From assembly GCA_963575745.1 (NCBI GenBank), contig CAUYUJ010016884.1:1-64000 (forward strand): a DNA stretch of 64,000 nucleotides, given 5' to 3'. Both the position numbers and the translations under genes were made by a program. Shown piece by piece: positions 49,911 through 58,789 of the stretch. The DNA is from Prorocentrum cordatum (taxonomy: Eukaryota > Sar > Dinophyceae > Prorocentrales > Prorocentraceae). Under the pieces are notes generated by a model, which did not search any database, was not told the DNA's origin, and saw nothing but the letters and a program-made list of their open reading frames with translations. Within the stretch, counting starts at the first letter, position 1. Every line of letters starts with the position of its first letter.

Positions 49911-52684
49911 GCGGACGGCGAGCCCGCCGCCAGGGTCAGCAGCGCGGCGTGGAGCTCGAAGGCGTCGTCGCCCGCCCGCGTGGGCACGTTGCCGGGCGCG
50001 CTGCACGCCAGCCCGGAGGTCCCTAGGCTTTGGAGGGCTGGAAAAGTGTACGGAGATGATGGTTTGGGCGCGAATTAATGGAGGCGATACCGGGGGGGGG
50101 GAGGTGTGGGCCTTACAGGCCCCCTTTCTAGGCCCACAAGGGTTCCTTTCGGGGCCCTCAAAGGCCCTTTTCGGCAGCCATCGCTGCCCCCTCATTGATC
50201 GCCCTCCCGCCAATTCTCGCCCAAATTGCCAGGGGGGCGTGAGACTCGGGTGCGCGGGAACTCGAGTTAGCGTGCGATTTTTGACGGTCCAGTTTTCGTG
50301 GGATGTCTGCGGAGGGAGTTTGCGTCAAGTTTCAGACGGAGTCTCGTCATTTGCTTGACGGCCCCGTCAGGCCAACCCGAGTCGTCCACACCCGAGTCAT
50401 ACGTCTCCCCGAAATGGGGACGAAGACCGACAGCAGCTCCTGCCCGTTTCGAACAGGACTCGCCGCGTGCGCTGCCCACTCGAGGCAGAAATTCGCCTGC
50501 CCAAGAGCGGCCGCCGCCGGTGTTGGACAAGACTTGCTGTCAGACATCGTACCATTTTTTGCGCGTACCCATGTCTCGGCGGCAAGCGAGGGGGGGGGAG
50601 AGAAGGGGTCTGACTCCTCAGCAGAAGGCTTGGAAGTCCCCTGGCCTTCTGAGAAGTCCCCCGCGCCTCCCCCGAAGGCGAAGAGAACGCCCCTCGGAAG
50701 GCGAGGGCCTCTGTGGAGCCCCACCGCCCTCTGAAGAGGCCTTCTCCTCCTCGCTTCCCCGCCGCCCTCGCTCGCCGCCGACTTTTTCGGCTGCGCCAGC
50801 AGTCAAGGGAGGAAAGACCACCCAGACCCGATGATTGGCGTTTGCTCAACGGCCCTGGGCGTTTCCTAAACAGCCCGGCCCTGCTCGATTCCTTCTTCGG
50901 GTGCGTTTACGAAACAGCTTCGCGTGTCAGGGTGATCATTAGGGTGGATTTCTGCCACGCGCAGAGGGGGGTGGGGGGAGGGGGAGGGCTTCTCAGAAGC
51001 ACCCCTGCTTCTTAGAAGGCGCGGGCCTTATCTATAGATGCCAGGCAGGCGCCCTCTAAGAAGCAGCCTCCTTCTAAGAAGCCCTCCCCCCTCCCTCCGC
51101 CCCCTTGTGCGCGCCGCCAGCCCTCGCTCGCCGCCGAATTGTTCGGCTGCGCCAGCAGGCTGGACTGCGGCGGGAGCACCCTCGCCCAGGAGCTCAGCGG
51201 GCGGAGCGAGGAGAGGCGGCCCGCCGCCGGGGAGGAGCCGCTCGAGGCGATGGGCCTGCTTTCCACCACCACCGCCACCAGAAGCTGGAGGGGGGGAGGG
51301 GGAGGAGGAGGAGGGGGAGGATGAGGAGGAGGAGGAGGAGGAGGAGGAGGAGGAGAGGAGGGAGGAGGAGGAGAGGAGGAGGTTGGAGGAGGAGGAGTTG
51401 GAGAAGGAGGAGGAGGAGGAGGAGGAGGAGGAGGGAGGAGGAGTTGGAGAGGAGGAGTTGGAGAAGGAGAAGGTGGAGGAGGAGGAGGAGGAGGAGGAGA
51501 GGAGGAGGAGGAGAAGGAGTTGGAGTTGGAGGAGGAAGAGATTGAGAGTTGGAGGAGGAGGAGGAGGAGGAGGAGGAGGAGAAGGAAAGAGGAGGAGGAG
51601 GAGGAGGAGGAGGAGGAGGAGGAGGAAAAGAGGAGGAGAGGAGGAGGAGGAGGAGGAAAAAGAGGAGGAGGGGAGTTGAGTTGGGAGATGGGATTAGAGG
51701 AGTTCGAGTTGGAGGAGGAGGAGGAGGAGGAGGAGGAGGAGGAGGAAGGATGCGGAGGAGGAGTTGGAGTTGGAGTTGGAGGAGCAGGGAGGAGGAGGAG
51801 GAGGAGGAGGAGGAGAAGAGAGGAGGGGAGCGGAGTGGAGTTGGAGTTGGTGGAGGAGGAGGAGGAGGAAGAGGAGGAAGGGCAGGAGTTGGAGTTGGTT
51901 GGTTGGAGGAGAAGGAGAAAGAGCAGGAGGAGGAGGAGGAGGAGGTGGGAGGAGTTGGGTTGGAGGAGGAGGAGAAGGAGGAGGAGGAGGAGGAGGAAGA
52001 GGGAGGAGGGAGCAGGGAGGAGGAGGGGGAGGAGGGAGGAGGGAGGTGGGAGGGAAGGAGGAGGGAGGGAGGCGGGAGGGAGGGAGGAAATAGGGGGAAG
52101 AACGAGGAGGAGGAGGGAGGAGGGAGGAGGGAGGAGGGAGGAGAGGAGGGAGGAGGGAGGAGGTGGGAGGAGGAGGAGGAGGAGGAGGAGGAGGAGGAGG
52201 AGGAGGAGGAGGAGGAGGAGGAGGAGGAGGAGTAATAATAATACTAGTAATAACAACGGTAATAACAATCATAACAATAATAACAAGAGGAGGAAGAAGC
52301 ATAAGAAACATAATAATCATAACCGCACGAATAATAATAAGAAGGAGGAGGAGGAGGAGCAGCAGCAGAAGAAGAAGAAGGAGAAGGATGAGGAGGAGAA
52401 GGAGAAGAAGAAGAAGAAGAAGGCGGAGGAGGAGGAGGAGGAGGAGAAGTAGGAGGACCCCCATCCTCCTCCTACTCCTGCCTGGTGGTGGCGGTGGAAA
52501 ACAAGCCCACCACGAGGTCCTCGGCGCGACCGCGGGCCGGCCCCGGCCGTCGCAGAGCTCGCTGGAGCCCCCAGGCGCGTCCGCGCGCCGCCGCAGGCCG
52601 TCGCGGCGCTCCTCGCTCGGCGGCAGCTCGGTGGTGCCCTCCGCGCGCAGCTCGATAGGGGGCACGCCCTACTCCCCGCTGAAC
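49911..52684 (+). CDS. voltage-gated channel gene: Ser-rich linker exons (49911-50018, 51121-51253, 52506-52684)
   Basis: Exon 49911-50018 reads ADGEPAARVSSAAWSSKASS, PARVGTLPGALHASPE and ends GAG|GTCCCT, phase 0. Exon 51121 follows CGCCAG and reads PSLAAELFGCASRLDCGGST, LAQELSGRSEERRPAAGEEP, LEAM; it most likely ends at a GC donor (ATGG|GC) at 51253, phase 1. Exon 52506 follows AACAAG and continues AHHEVLGATAGRPRPSQSSL, ARRRRPSRRSSLGGSSVVPS, ARSSIGGTPYSPLN to AAC|GTGAGG at 52684. RRPSRRSSLGG and nearby Arg-Ser clusters are plausible basophilic kinase sites. All three junctions keep phase. No folded domain is evident; the segment is a disordered cytosolic linker. Confidence 0.5.
50578..50763 (+). 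mobile_element. family E element, copy 2
   Basis: GGCGGCAAGCGAGGGGGGG, CAGCAGAAGGCTTGGAAGTC, GGCCTTCTGAGAAGTCCCCC and GAAGAGGCCTTCTCCTCCTC, the same order as at 54340-54544. It lies in the intron before exon 51121. Confidence 0.7.
50765..51120 (+). mobile_element. compound insertion D+B with 38-bp exon-derived direct repeats
   Basis: 50765-50802 is a 36/38 match to the first 38 bases of exon 51121-51253 (CCCTCGCTCGCCGCCGA...TTCGGCTGCGCCAGCAG). Between the two copies lie repeat D (50803-50958) and family B copy 5 (50959-51118, GCGCAGAGGGG...CCCCCTTGTGCGCGCCGCC). This is what an insertion with a long target duplication, or a small tandem duplication around it, would leave. Confidence 0.75.
51254..52505 (+). 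mobile_element. 1.25-kb (GGA)n intron with inverted ends
   Basis: Left end GGGCCTGCTTTCCACCACCA (51253-51272) and right end GCGGTGGAAAACAAGCCC (52491-52508) are inverted repeats, as are the CCGCCACCAG and CTGGTGGTGG words next to them. The interior is a nearly pure GGA/GGT purine tract (51290-52235), then ATAATAACA-rich sequence (52233-52340) and GAAGAAG. Long Glu/Arg/Gly frames are artefacts. It separates exons ending at 51253 and starting at 52506. Confidence 0.7.
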
Positions 52685-52749
52685 GTGAGGACCTCGGGGG
52701 AGGGAGAGGAGAGTCGAATCAGAAGAAACTCCATGAGCAGAAACTTCTG

Positions 52750-52885
52750 TCGCTCCGCGCGGATTTCTTGGATCCGCGCTGCGTACCCTCGGCGGCGCCT
52801 CCGGCGCCGCCCCTGGCGCGCTCCGCGCGCCAGGGAGGGGGGTCCAGCGCAGATCAAAAAATCCGCGAGGAGCGCCAAGAGTTTA
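52750..52885. mobile_element. palindromic MITE-like element, copy 2
   Basis: TCGCTCCGCGCGGATTTCTT...GGCGGCGCCTCCGGCGCCGC...AATCCGCGAGGAGCGCCAAG: same ends and centre as 40313-40456. Located in the intron after exon 52684. Confidence 0.8.
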
Positions 52886-53568
52886 TGTTTATGCCGATTG
52901 TTCGTCTTCTAGAGAATGCCAGCCTGAAGCATGTCCGCATCCCTACGTTTGACATCGTTCTCTTATTCACTGTCTTGCAGATCGGCGTGGACCCTCGCAC
53001 CCCCTAACCCCCCCGATGGAGTTGGCGCCTGTTTCAAGCAGGTGGAGTCTCCCCCACAGGACGACCTGCTGCAAACAGCCGCATTAAGTAGAGATCCAAA
53101 GCCACCCCCCCCCTCCGCCCCCCCTCCGCCCAGTGTCGAATTGCCGGATAAGAAAACATTCACCCATTACTTTTTCTTATTGTCGCTCTGAAGGATTCCC
53201 TCAATTTCTGACGGTGCATCCCTGAGATCGTCCTCGCCGTTGCGCTTGTCAGTCTCAGGGATAGGGGCAAGAGCAAGGCTCGCCAGGAGAGACAGCACAT
53301 GAGCACAATCTTTCGCGGGTCCGCGCGGATGTTCTCGGTTCGGAGTTGGGCACCCCCCTCGAGTAGGGGATCGACCACAGAATTGATTTACCCCAGAATT
53401 AGTGTTCCCGTCGAAGCTCCAGAAGGACTCTTCGAATCCTCAGTAGATGTGCCCACATGTTCCGCATTCGTCGCAGATTCGATGGGGAACACCGGTTTTG
53501 GGGTGAATCTATTCTGTAGTCGATCCCCTGCTCGACCCCTGTCGCGCGCCGCGTGCCGGGAAAGGGAG

Positions 53569-54339
53569 GGTCGTGCGCCGACCCATGAAGTCCGGGCGGA
53601 CCTCGGAAAGGTTGATGCGGGTGCCGTTCCTGGTGCCTCTGTCGGCTACACGTAAGTAGGGCCTGTCCCTCTACAGGAGGAAGATTCGAAGATGGTTAAA
53701 CAAAATCAGGGGACGTGCTTCTACTATGTTTGGCCATTCGGGAGTATTGGTGCGGCATGTGTAAATTTGTCAACCAAAATCCGACTGCAGGGGCACATGC
53801 CCGACGTGAGACTACACGTGAGAGCGACCCTTCGCCGGAGTGACGTTTGGTGCGGGCCCACTGGGGTCCCCCGATCGCCGAACGCGATGCGATACAGTGA
53901 GCGGCTTGAATAAGGAACGCTTACTTTTCAAAAGGGGCTCGGTCGTTCCTTAGGTTTGCATGCGTTCTGCTACCTTTCTGGCGCTAGAAAGGGGCTCGGC
54001 CGTTCCTTCGGATTTCGTAGGCTTACTTGGAAAAATGGGGCTTCGTTCCTTATTGATCGTTCCTTGGGTCAGGCCGATGACTGTAGTGGCGTCTTGCGCG
54101 CCTGTGTTCGGTCCCCCACCGGCCCCACACAAAGCCGCGCACCAAAGGTCACTCTGGCCCAGGGTCATCCTTGCGTGTAGCCAATTCTAAGGATATCAGC
54201 CACCGAAGTGACCAGGTTCTCCCGGATGCTCCACGTCGACAAGTGGAACACGGGTCAGGCAAAGATCTCGGCGCGGGATCTTTTGCGGGTCTTGGAGTCG
54301 CGGGGCGTGGAAGATTTGTCGATCCAGCGCGTTTCTTGG
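53569..54339 (+). CDS. voltage-gated channel gene: possible exons 53569-53651 and 54192-54339
   Basis: 53569-53651 (after GGGAG, ending AC|GTAAGT) reads RAPTHEVRADLGKVDAGAVP, GASVGY with phase 0 in and phase 2 out. 54192-54339 (after TTCTAAG) restores Thr and reads TISATEVTRFSRMLHVDKWN, TGQAKISARDLLRVLESRGV, EDLSIQRVSW, ending TGG|GTGATT in phase 0. The second exon is well supported because it joins 54545 in frame; the first rests mainly on the GTAAGT donor and phase. The LLRVLESRG helix with preceding KISARD resembles half of an EF-hand, but a complete calcium loop is not present. Confidence 0.45.
53652..53822 (+). mobile_element. family 3 element, copy 1, at a splice donor
   Basis: Flanked by direct repeats CTACACGTAAG (53646-53656) and CTACACGTGAG (53812-53822); the left one contains the GTAAGT donor. 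Ends GGGCCTGTCCCTCTACAGGA and CTGCAGGGGCACATGCCC are inverted. Interior TTCTACTATGTTTGGCCATT and CAACCAAAATCCG match the copy at 61295-61423. Confidence 0.75.
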
Positions 54340-54544
54340 GTGATTCGGCGGCGCGCACAGGGGGGAAGTGAGAAGGGGCGGGCCTTCCCAGAAGGCTCGG
54401 AAGTCCCCCGGGTTTCCAAGAAGTTTTCTAAGCTTTCCCCGGAGATGGAGAACATTTCTCGGAAGGCGCGAGGGTTTCTGAGAGGTCCCGCCGCCTTCTG
54501 AGAAGGCCTTCTCCTTCCACTTCCCTCCCCTCGCTCGCCGAGAG
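54340..54544 (+). mobile_element. introner: GT-AG intron consisting of a family E element, copy 3
   Basis: The intron starts GTGATTCGGCGGCGCGCACA and ends CGCTCGCCGAGAG. The next exon starts GTGATGCAGCGG. The donor-side GGTGATTCGGCGG and exon-side GGTGATGCAGCGG match at 11 of 13 bases, as a target-site duplication split across the intron would. Between them lies one family E unit (GGCCTTCCCAGAAGGCTCGG, CATTTCTCGGAAGGCGCGAG, GAGAAGGCCTTCTCCTTCCA) with GGCGGCGCGCACAGGGGGG at its left end, the inverse of the family B right end. Both junctions are phase 0. Confidence 0.8.
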
Positions 54545-54920
54545 GTGATGCAGCGGCTCCTTGGGGTGAGCTCCCCAGAGCATGCGCTCTCCGGGTACCT
54601 CAGAGATCGAGCTCGAGAGGCGCAGTTTTTGGAAGTGAGGCCAGATCGCAGCGACGATGATGACGCTGATTTCGAGATGCCGTTCAAAGCGTTCGTGGAC
54701 ATCATGCTCTGTAAGAATATCTCTAAGGGGCTGAGCCCGGAGGTCGCTGAGGAGGCCAGGTGTTGGCAGAAGGCCCTCATGACGGAGACGATCGAGGAGG
54801 TGATCGACAGACTGGCCAAATCTGGCAGCCCCGAAGCATGCAGCCCAAGCCCCGAAGCATGGAGCAAAAGTCGCATGTGGGCCTCCCGATCTTCAGTGCG
54901 CAGTACAAAAGAAGTGACAG
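54545..54920 (+). CDS. voltage-gated channel gene: cytosolic exon before S1
   Basis: Reads VMQRLLGVSSPEHALSGYLR, DRAREAQFLEVRPDRSDDDD, ADFEMPFKAFVDIMLCKNIS, KGLSPEVAEEARCWQKALMT, ETIEEVIDRLAKSG, and then a less conserved SPEACSPSPEAWSKS tail to ACAG|GTCAAG at 54920 (phase 1). The charged helices immediately before the first membrane segment suggest a tetramer-facing or regulatory cytosolic domain. A small duplication CCCCGAAGCATG (54830-54841 and 54851-54862) lies in the tail. The 154-bp intron that follows is flanked by GTCAAGGCTG and GTTAAGGCGCTG, again a donor/acceptor direct repeat. Confidence 0.6.
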
Positions 54921-55074
54921 GTCAAGGCTGTTCTAACAAGCATCGTGATGCTTATGTAGCTGAGATTCGGCACCCTCCTCCATTTTCTGATTCTCCTTCC
55001 CTGCCCGCGTGGCCGAATCTCACTCTCCTTGTGGTTTGGGCTGTCATGGAAAGGTTACCGAGAACGATGTAAAG

Positions 55075-55902
55075 TTAAGGCGCTGCCGGTGCTGAACGCA
55101 GTGGTGGTCGTCACGGTTTTTGTCAGCGTCATCTCGTTGTCCTTGAGCATGGACTACTGTATAGATTGCGAGGCATGGTTTTATGTAGAGATGATCGCTG
55201 CACTTATCTTCGTCACAGAATTGCTGATCAAGTTTTGCATATTTGGATACGCGGAGTTCCTGTTCGGTGACGATTGGATGTGGAACTGGAGCGACGCGTC
55301 AATCACAATTGTAGACTTCTTGGAGGTTGGAATGAGGGTGCTAGTGAGGACAGGTGACGTGGATATAGACCAGACGATCTCGGTCGGCACGGTCCTGGTT
55401 GCGCTGAGGACTTTACGCATCTTGCGCTTTGCGCGGCTAGTAAAGATGGCAAGATCGCCTCTCCTACACGAGCTCGCTAGCATTTTACATGGCTTCGTGC
55501 TTGGGTCGCGGGCGCTTTTGTGGGTGCTCATGGTGATCTGGATCGTTTTGTGGGTGACGGGCGCCACGTTCCGCCAAGTAATAGGCCCCAAGGCAGGGCA
55601 GGAGCTCCTCACCGACTGGTGTGGGTTCGACGGGGACACCATGCACGAAGCGGAGAACGCGGCAAAGATCGAAATGTTTCCTGAGTGTGGGAGCAGGCAC
55701 AGGCTTTATGCAGACGAGTATTGCTCCACTGTGGTCGGGTGCTCGTTCACTGTATTCCGTTGCATGATTGGCGATTGTTCTTCCAAGGGGGGGCAGTCAT
55801 TACCGGCACATTTCAGCGCTGGCTACAAGATTAGGTTTGACCTTATTTATGTGTTTGGCATGATCGTCTTGATATTTGGCTTATTCAACATTATCCAGTT
55901 GC
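55075..55902 (+). CDS. voltage-gated cation channel, six-transmembrane domain exon
   Basis: S1 PVLNAVVVVTVFVSVISLSL (about 55084-55145), S2 WFYVEMIAALIFVTELLIKF (55175-55235), S3 ASITIVDFLEVGMRVLV (about 55290-55345). S4 is ALRTLRILRFARLVKMA (55400-55452) with Arg-Arg-Arg-Arg-Lys at every third position, the voltage sensor. S5 is LLWVLMVIWIVLWVTGATF (55515-55575). The long extracellular loop contains five Cys. Pore segment SFTVFRCMIGDCSSKGG (55742-55795) carries an Asp at the selectivity position, as in Nav/Cav-like single-domain channels of protists. S6 is IYVFGMIVLIFGLFNIIQL, cut by the donor at 55902. As one domain it should assemble as a tetramer in a membrane and pass Na+ or Ca2+. Cation choice cannot be decided from sequence. 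Confidence 0.85.
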
Positions 55903-56460
55903 GTTGCCGCGCATATCCGCCACCGCGCTTGTGGAAACTGCGTAGTAAGGCCGCAGCGAGGCACGTTCCCTGCGTTTCATGGTTCTCGCGCTACCCCCGT
56001 GTGGGACTGGCCTGCAGTCTCCTTGGGGAGGTCGGGCCATTCGAGGGAGGGTCCTGGAGGTCGAGGGGCCGTCTTGGGGCAGTTGTCATGCAATTGTCTG
56101 TCTCTCTGGAGCTTCTGTGGCGGCCGATGGGGTGGCCAGTTGGTTGGCAGGCGGGTACCTTCGCTGGTTGGTTCGTTGGTTGGTTCGTTAGTTGGCTGGT
56201 TGGTTGGCAGGTTAGGTGTTTGGGCGCTTGGTTGAGCTGTTCGTCGGGGTGGTTGGTCGGTTGGCGGGTTGGTTGGTTGGTTGATTGATTGATTGCTTGG
56301 TGGCTCAGTTGGTTGCTTGGTTGCCTTGTCGGCGCGTCGAGTGGACCGAGAAATGCTGGATGCGCGGGTCGTTGCCAAGAAAAGAGTGTCGGAGGTGCTT
56401 CTCGCAGGGCGACCGGGGGTTGCGCGACGCCAGCTGCGTCGACCTGATTCGGGACTCAGG

Positions 56461-56613
56461 AGACGGGGGTCAATGCAAACGGGTGTCAGGCAGAGCGCCG
56501 GATCTTGCAGGATCCTGCAGGGCCAGGGGTGCATTGACTTGGGCTTGGGCGCAGGATCCTGCAGGATCTTGCAAAGCCTTGACTGACCCCGGTTTGGATT
56601 GACCCCGTTCAGT
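56461..56613 (+). mobile_element. family F inverted-end repeat, copy 3
   Basis: Left end AGACGGGGGTCAATGCAAAC and right end GGTTTGGATTGACCCCGTT are inverted repeats. Internal GGATCTTGCAGGATCCTGCA is a smaller palindromic unit repeated twice. Same order as at 24598 and 43850. Confidence 0.75.
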
Positions 56614-57356
56614 AGATCCCCCCCGATTGGTGCCCGAGGTGATCGCAGGCAGTATCGATTAGGACATCGTGGGACATCTCAGGGGCCTAGTCGAGGCCCC
56701 GCAAAGGGTTCTCAATGGGTTTAACATTTGGGCCCCGTTCATGGACCCTCTTGGGCCGTCCTGGGGCTGTCTTGGAGGCCTCCTGTGCCGTCGTGCGGCG
56801 ATATTGGGGGCTTGTTGGGCCGTCCTGGGCGTCCTCAAACACGAAAGCGTGAGAACGGAAATATTGCAGAAAAACAATCAGGGGCGTTTGACTCTGAAAA
56901 CTCTCTTTGGGTTCTTCTTGGGCCCATATTGAACCATCTTTGGGGTATCGTGGCATGTCGCAAGGCCATATTGGGCCGTCTTGGGCCGGTCCTGACCGTC
57001 GTGGGGCCATCTTGGGGCTGCGTCGGAGCAATCTGACAAGTCTTGCAGGGTGGTCCGCGCCACTAACCGCATGCCGATGATAATAAAGGGACCCCCCCCC
57101 CCCTTCAGTGTTTAGAGTTGATTATCGTCGCCCTATACAAAATTCAAATTGGGCGGCGAGCGCTGAGGCCGAACTTCATTATCACCTCGAAACGCTATGT
57201 TGAGATAGCAACATCAAGCGATGTTGATATAGCAACATCAAGCGAAGCGATCACACTTTTTCAGGATGTGTCAAGCGAAACCAATAATTTTGGGAGGCAG
57301 ACTCAAACGAAACGAGCAATGTTCTTATTATTATTATACTTTCCTCTTCTTCTTTT

Positions 57357-57710
57357 ATATTTCTATCTGTCCTCACGCTCGCCTGAACTTTTTTATCCCT
57401 GGGGTTGATTATCCATGGAAAATGAAGCACATGAGCTACCCTACACGAGCACTTAAAAACATCAATGTTCATAAAGCGTTTGTAAATTAAAATTGATAGA
57501 TTTGGAACTTTGGATTTTTCCTTTCTTCGTCCTCTTCTTATTATCCTCTTCTTCTTCTTTCTTATTATTCTTCTACTGTATTATTCTTCTTTTATATTTC
57601 TCTCTGTCCCCACGCTCGCCTGAACTTTTTTATCTCTGGGGTTGATTATCCATGGAAATTGAGGCACATGAGCTACCCTACACGAGCACTTACAAAAAAC
57701 AATTTTCATG
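57357..57710 (+). repeat. 140-bp direct duplication, AT-rich
   Basis: CACGCTCGCCTGAACTTTTT, GGGGTTGATTATCCATGGAA and CACATGAGCTACCCTACACG occur at 57375-57460 and 57610-57690. The region (57100-58000) is much more AT-rich than the rest of the window. Confidence 0.8.
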
Positions 57711-58379
57711 AGAGATAAGCCATTGTTGAGGATATTTCTATGAAAACTAAACGCCAAGGATGTCTCAAAACGTGCTCGGCTTGGTCTCCTCTTGATCATC
57801 TCTTACTTCGAGATTATGCTGAGGTCTGCTGGGCTACTTTTATTATCTCTCCCTGAACCCCGAACTTTATTATCCCCTAGTGTTTATTCTCACGGGCATG
57901 AGGTTATGTATGCGGGAGGCGGTAAGGGGCCATGGAATTTGATGTTGGCAAGACAATGATCGCCATCAGCATGTCTCCCGTCGACGGAGTCACCACCACG
58001 ATCGTGCAAACCATCCTCATCATCATAAACGCACTCTTCAGCCCCATCATCCTCATCATGGTCGTCGTCATCGTCATATCATTGTCATGGGCATCACCAC
58101 CACGAACACAATCAGCATCGTCATTACCATCGTCGTCGTTATGATCATAATCTCCCTCATCATTACGATGGCCTTTCTAGCATGCTATCATCTACCTGCT
58201 TCCCTCTCTTCCTCCTAACCAGCACCATTCATGTTGTTGTCATCCTCCCCGCTTGTTTAACAACGGGCGCATTGCCATAATAAGCCATCTCCCTGATCAG
58301 CATCAACGTTCAGAAGCAAAGCACCAGAACATCATTATCGTGAACTCCGCCAGCTGCAACTTTTAAGTCATCATCGTAC

Positions 58380-58380
<1 letters not shown>

Positions 58381-58441
<61 letters not shown>
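58381..58441. repeat. (ATC)n microsatellite
   Basis: About 20 uninterrupted CAT/ATC units. Confidence 0.95.
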
Positions 58442-58443
<2 letters not shown>

Positions 58444-58499
58444 AATCCTTATCTCAATACCAGCACCATCACCAGTACAATCAAGATCGTCGGGTGATC

Positions 58500-58760
58500 C
58501 GGGATCCGGTGAGTCCGGGAGTCCGGCGGGTCCTGCGAGTCCGGTGAGTCCGGTGAGTCTGGCGAGTCACGTGGGTTTGGTGGGTTTGGTGGGTTTGGTG
58601 TGTCCGGTGTGTCCGGTGTGTCCGGTGTGTCCGGTGTGTGCGGTGTGTCCGGTGTGGCCGGTGTGTCCGGTGTGGCCGGTGTGTCCGGTGTGGCCGGTGT
58701 GTCTGGTGTGTTTGGTGCGTCCGGTGGCCGGCGTGTCTGGTGAGTCCGGTGAGTCCGGCG
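58500..58760. repeat. GGTGTGTCC minisatellite
   Basis: 9-bp units GGTGTGTCC, GGTGTGGCC and GGTGAGTCC. The period of nine keeps frames open on both strands without other evidence of coding. Confidence 0.9.
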
Positions 58761-58789
58761 CGGTGGTTGGGGCAGCAGGGAGGACCATT

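Noticed and set aside
51012-52665. Very long Leu/Pro/Ser and Glu/Arg/Gly frames on both strands
   Set aside because: Products of the (GGA)n/(TCC)n tract; no non-repetitive protein sequence in those frames apart from the separately called exons.
57932-58144. 70-codon hydrophobic frame (MEFDVGKTMIAISMSP...)
   Set aside because: Its hydrophobicity comes from ATC/ATT-rich simple sequence next to the (ATC)n microsatellite; no splice or homology support.
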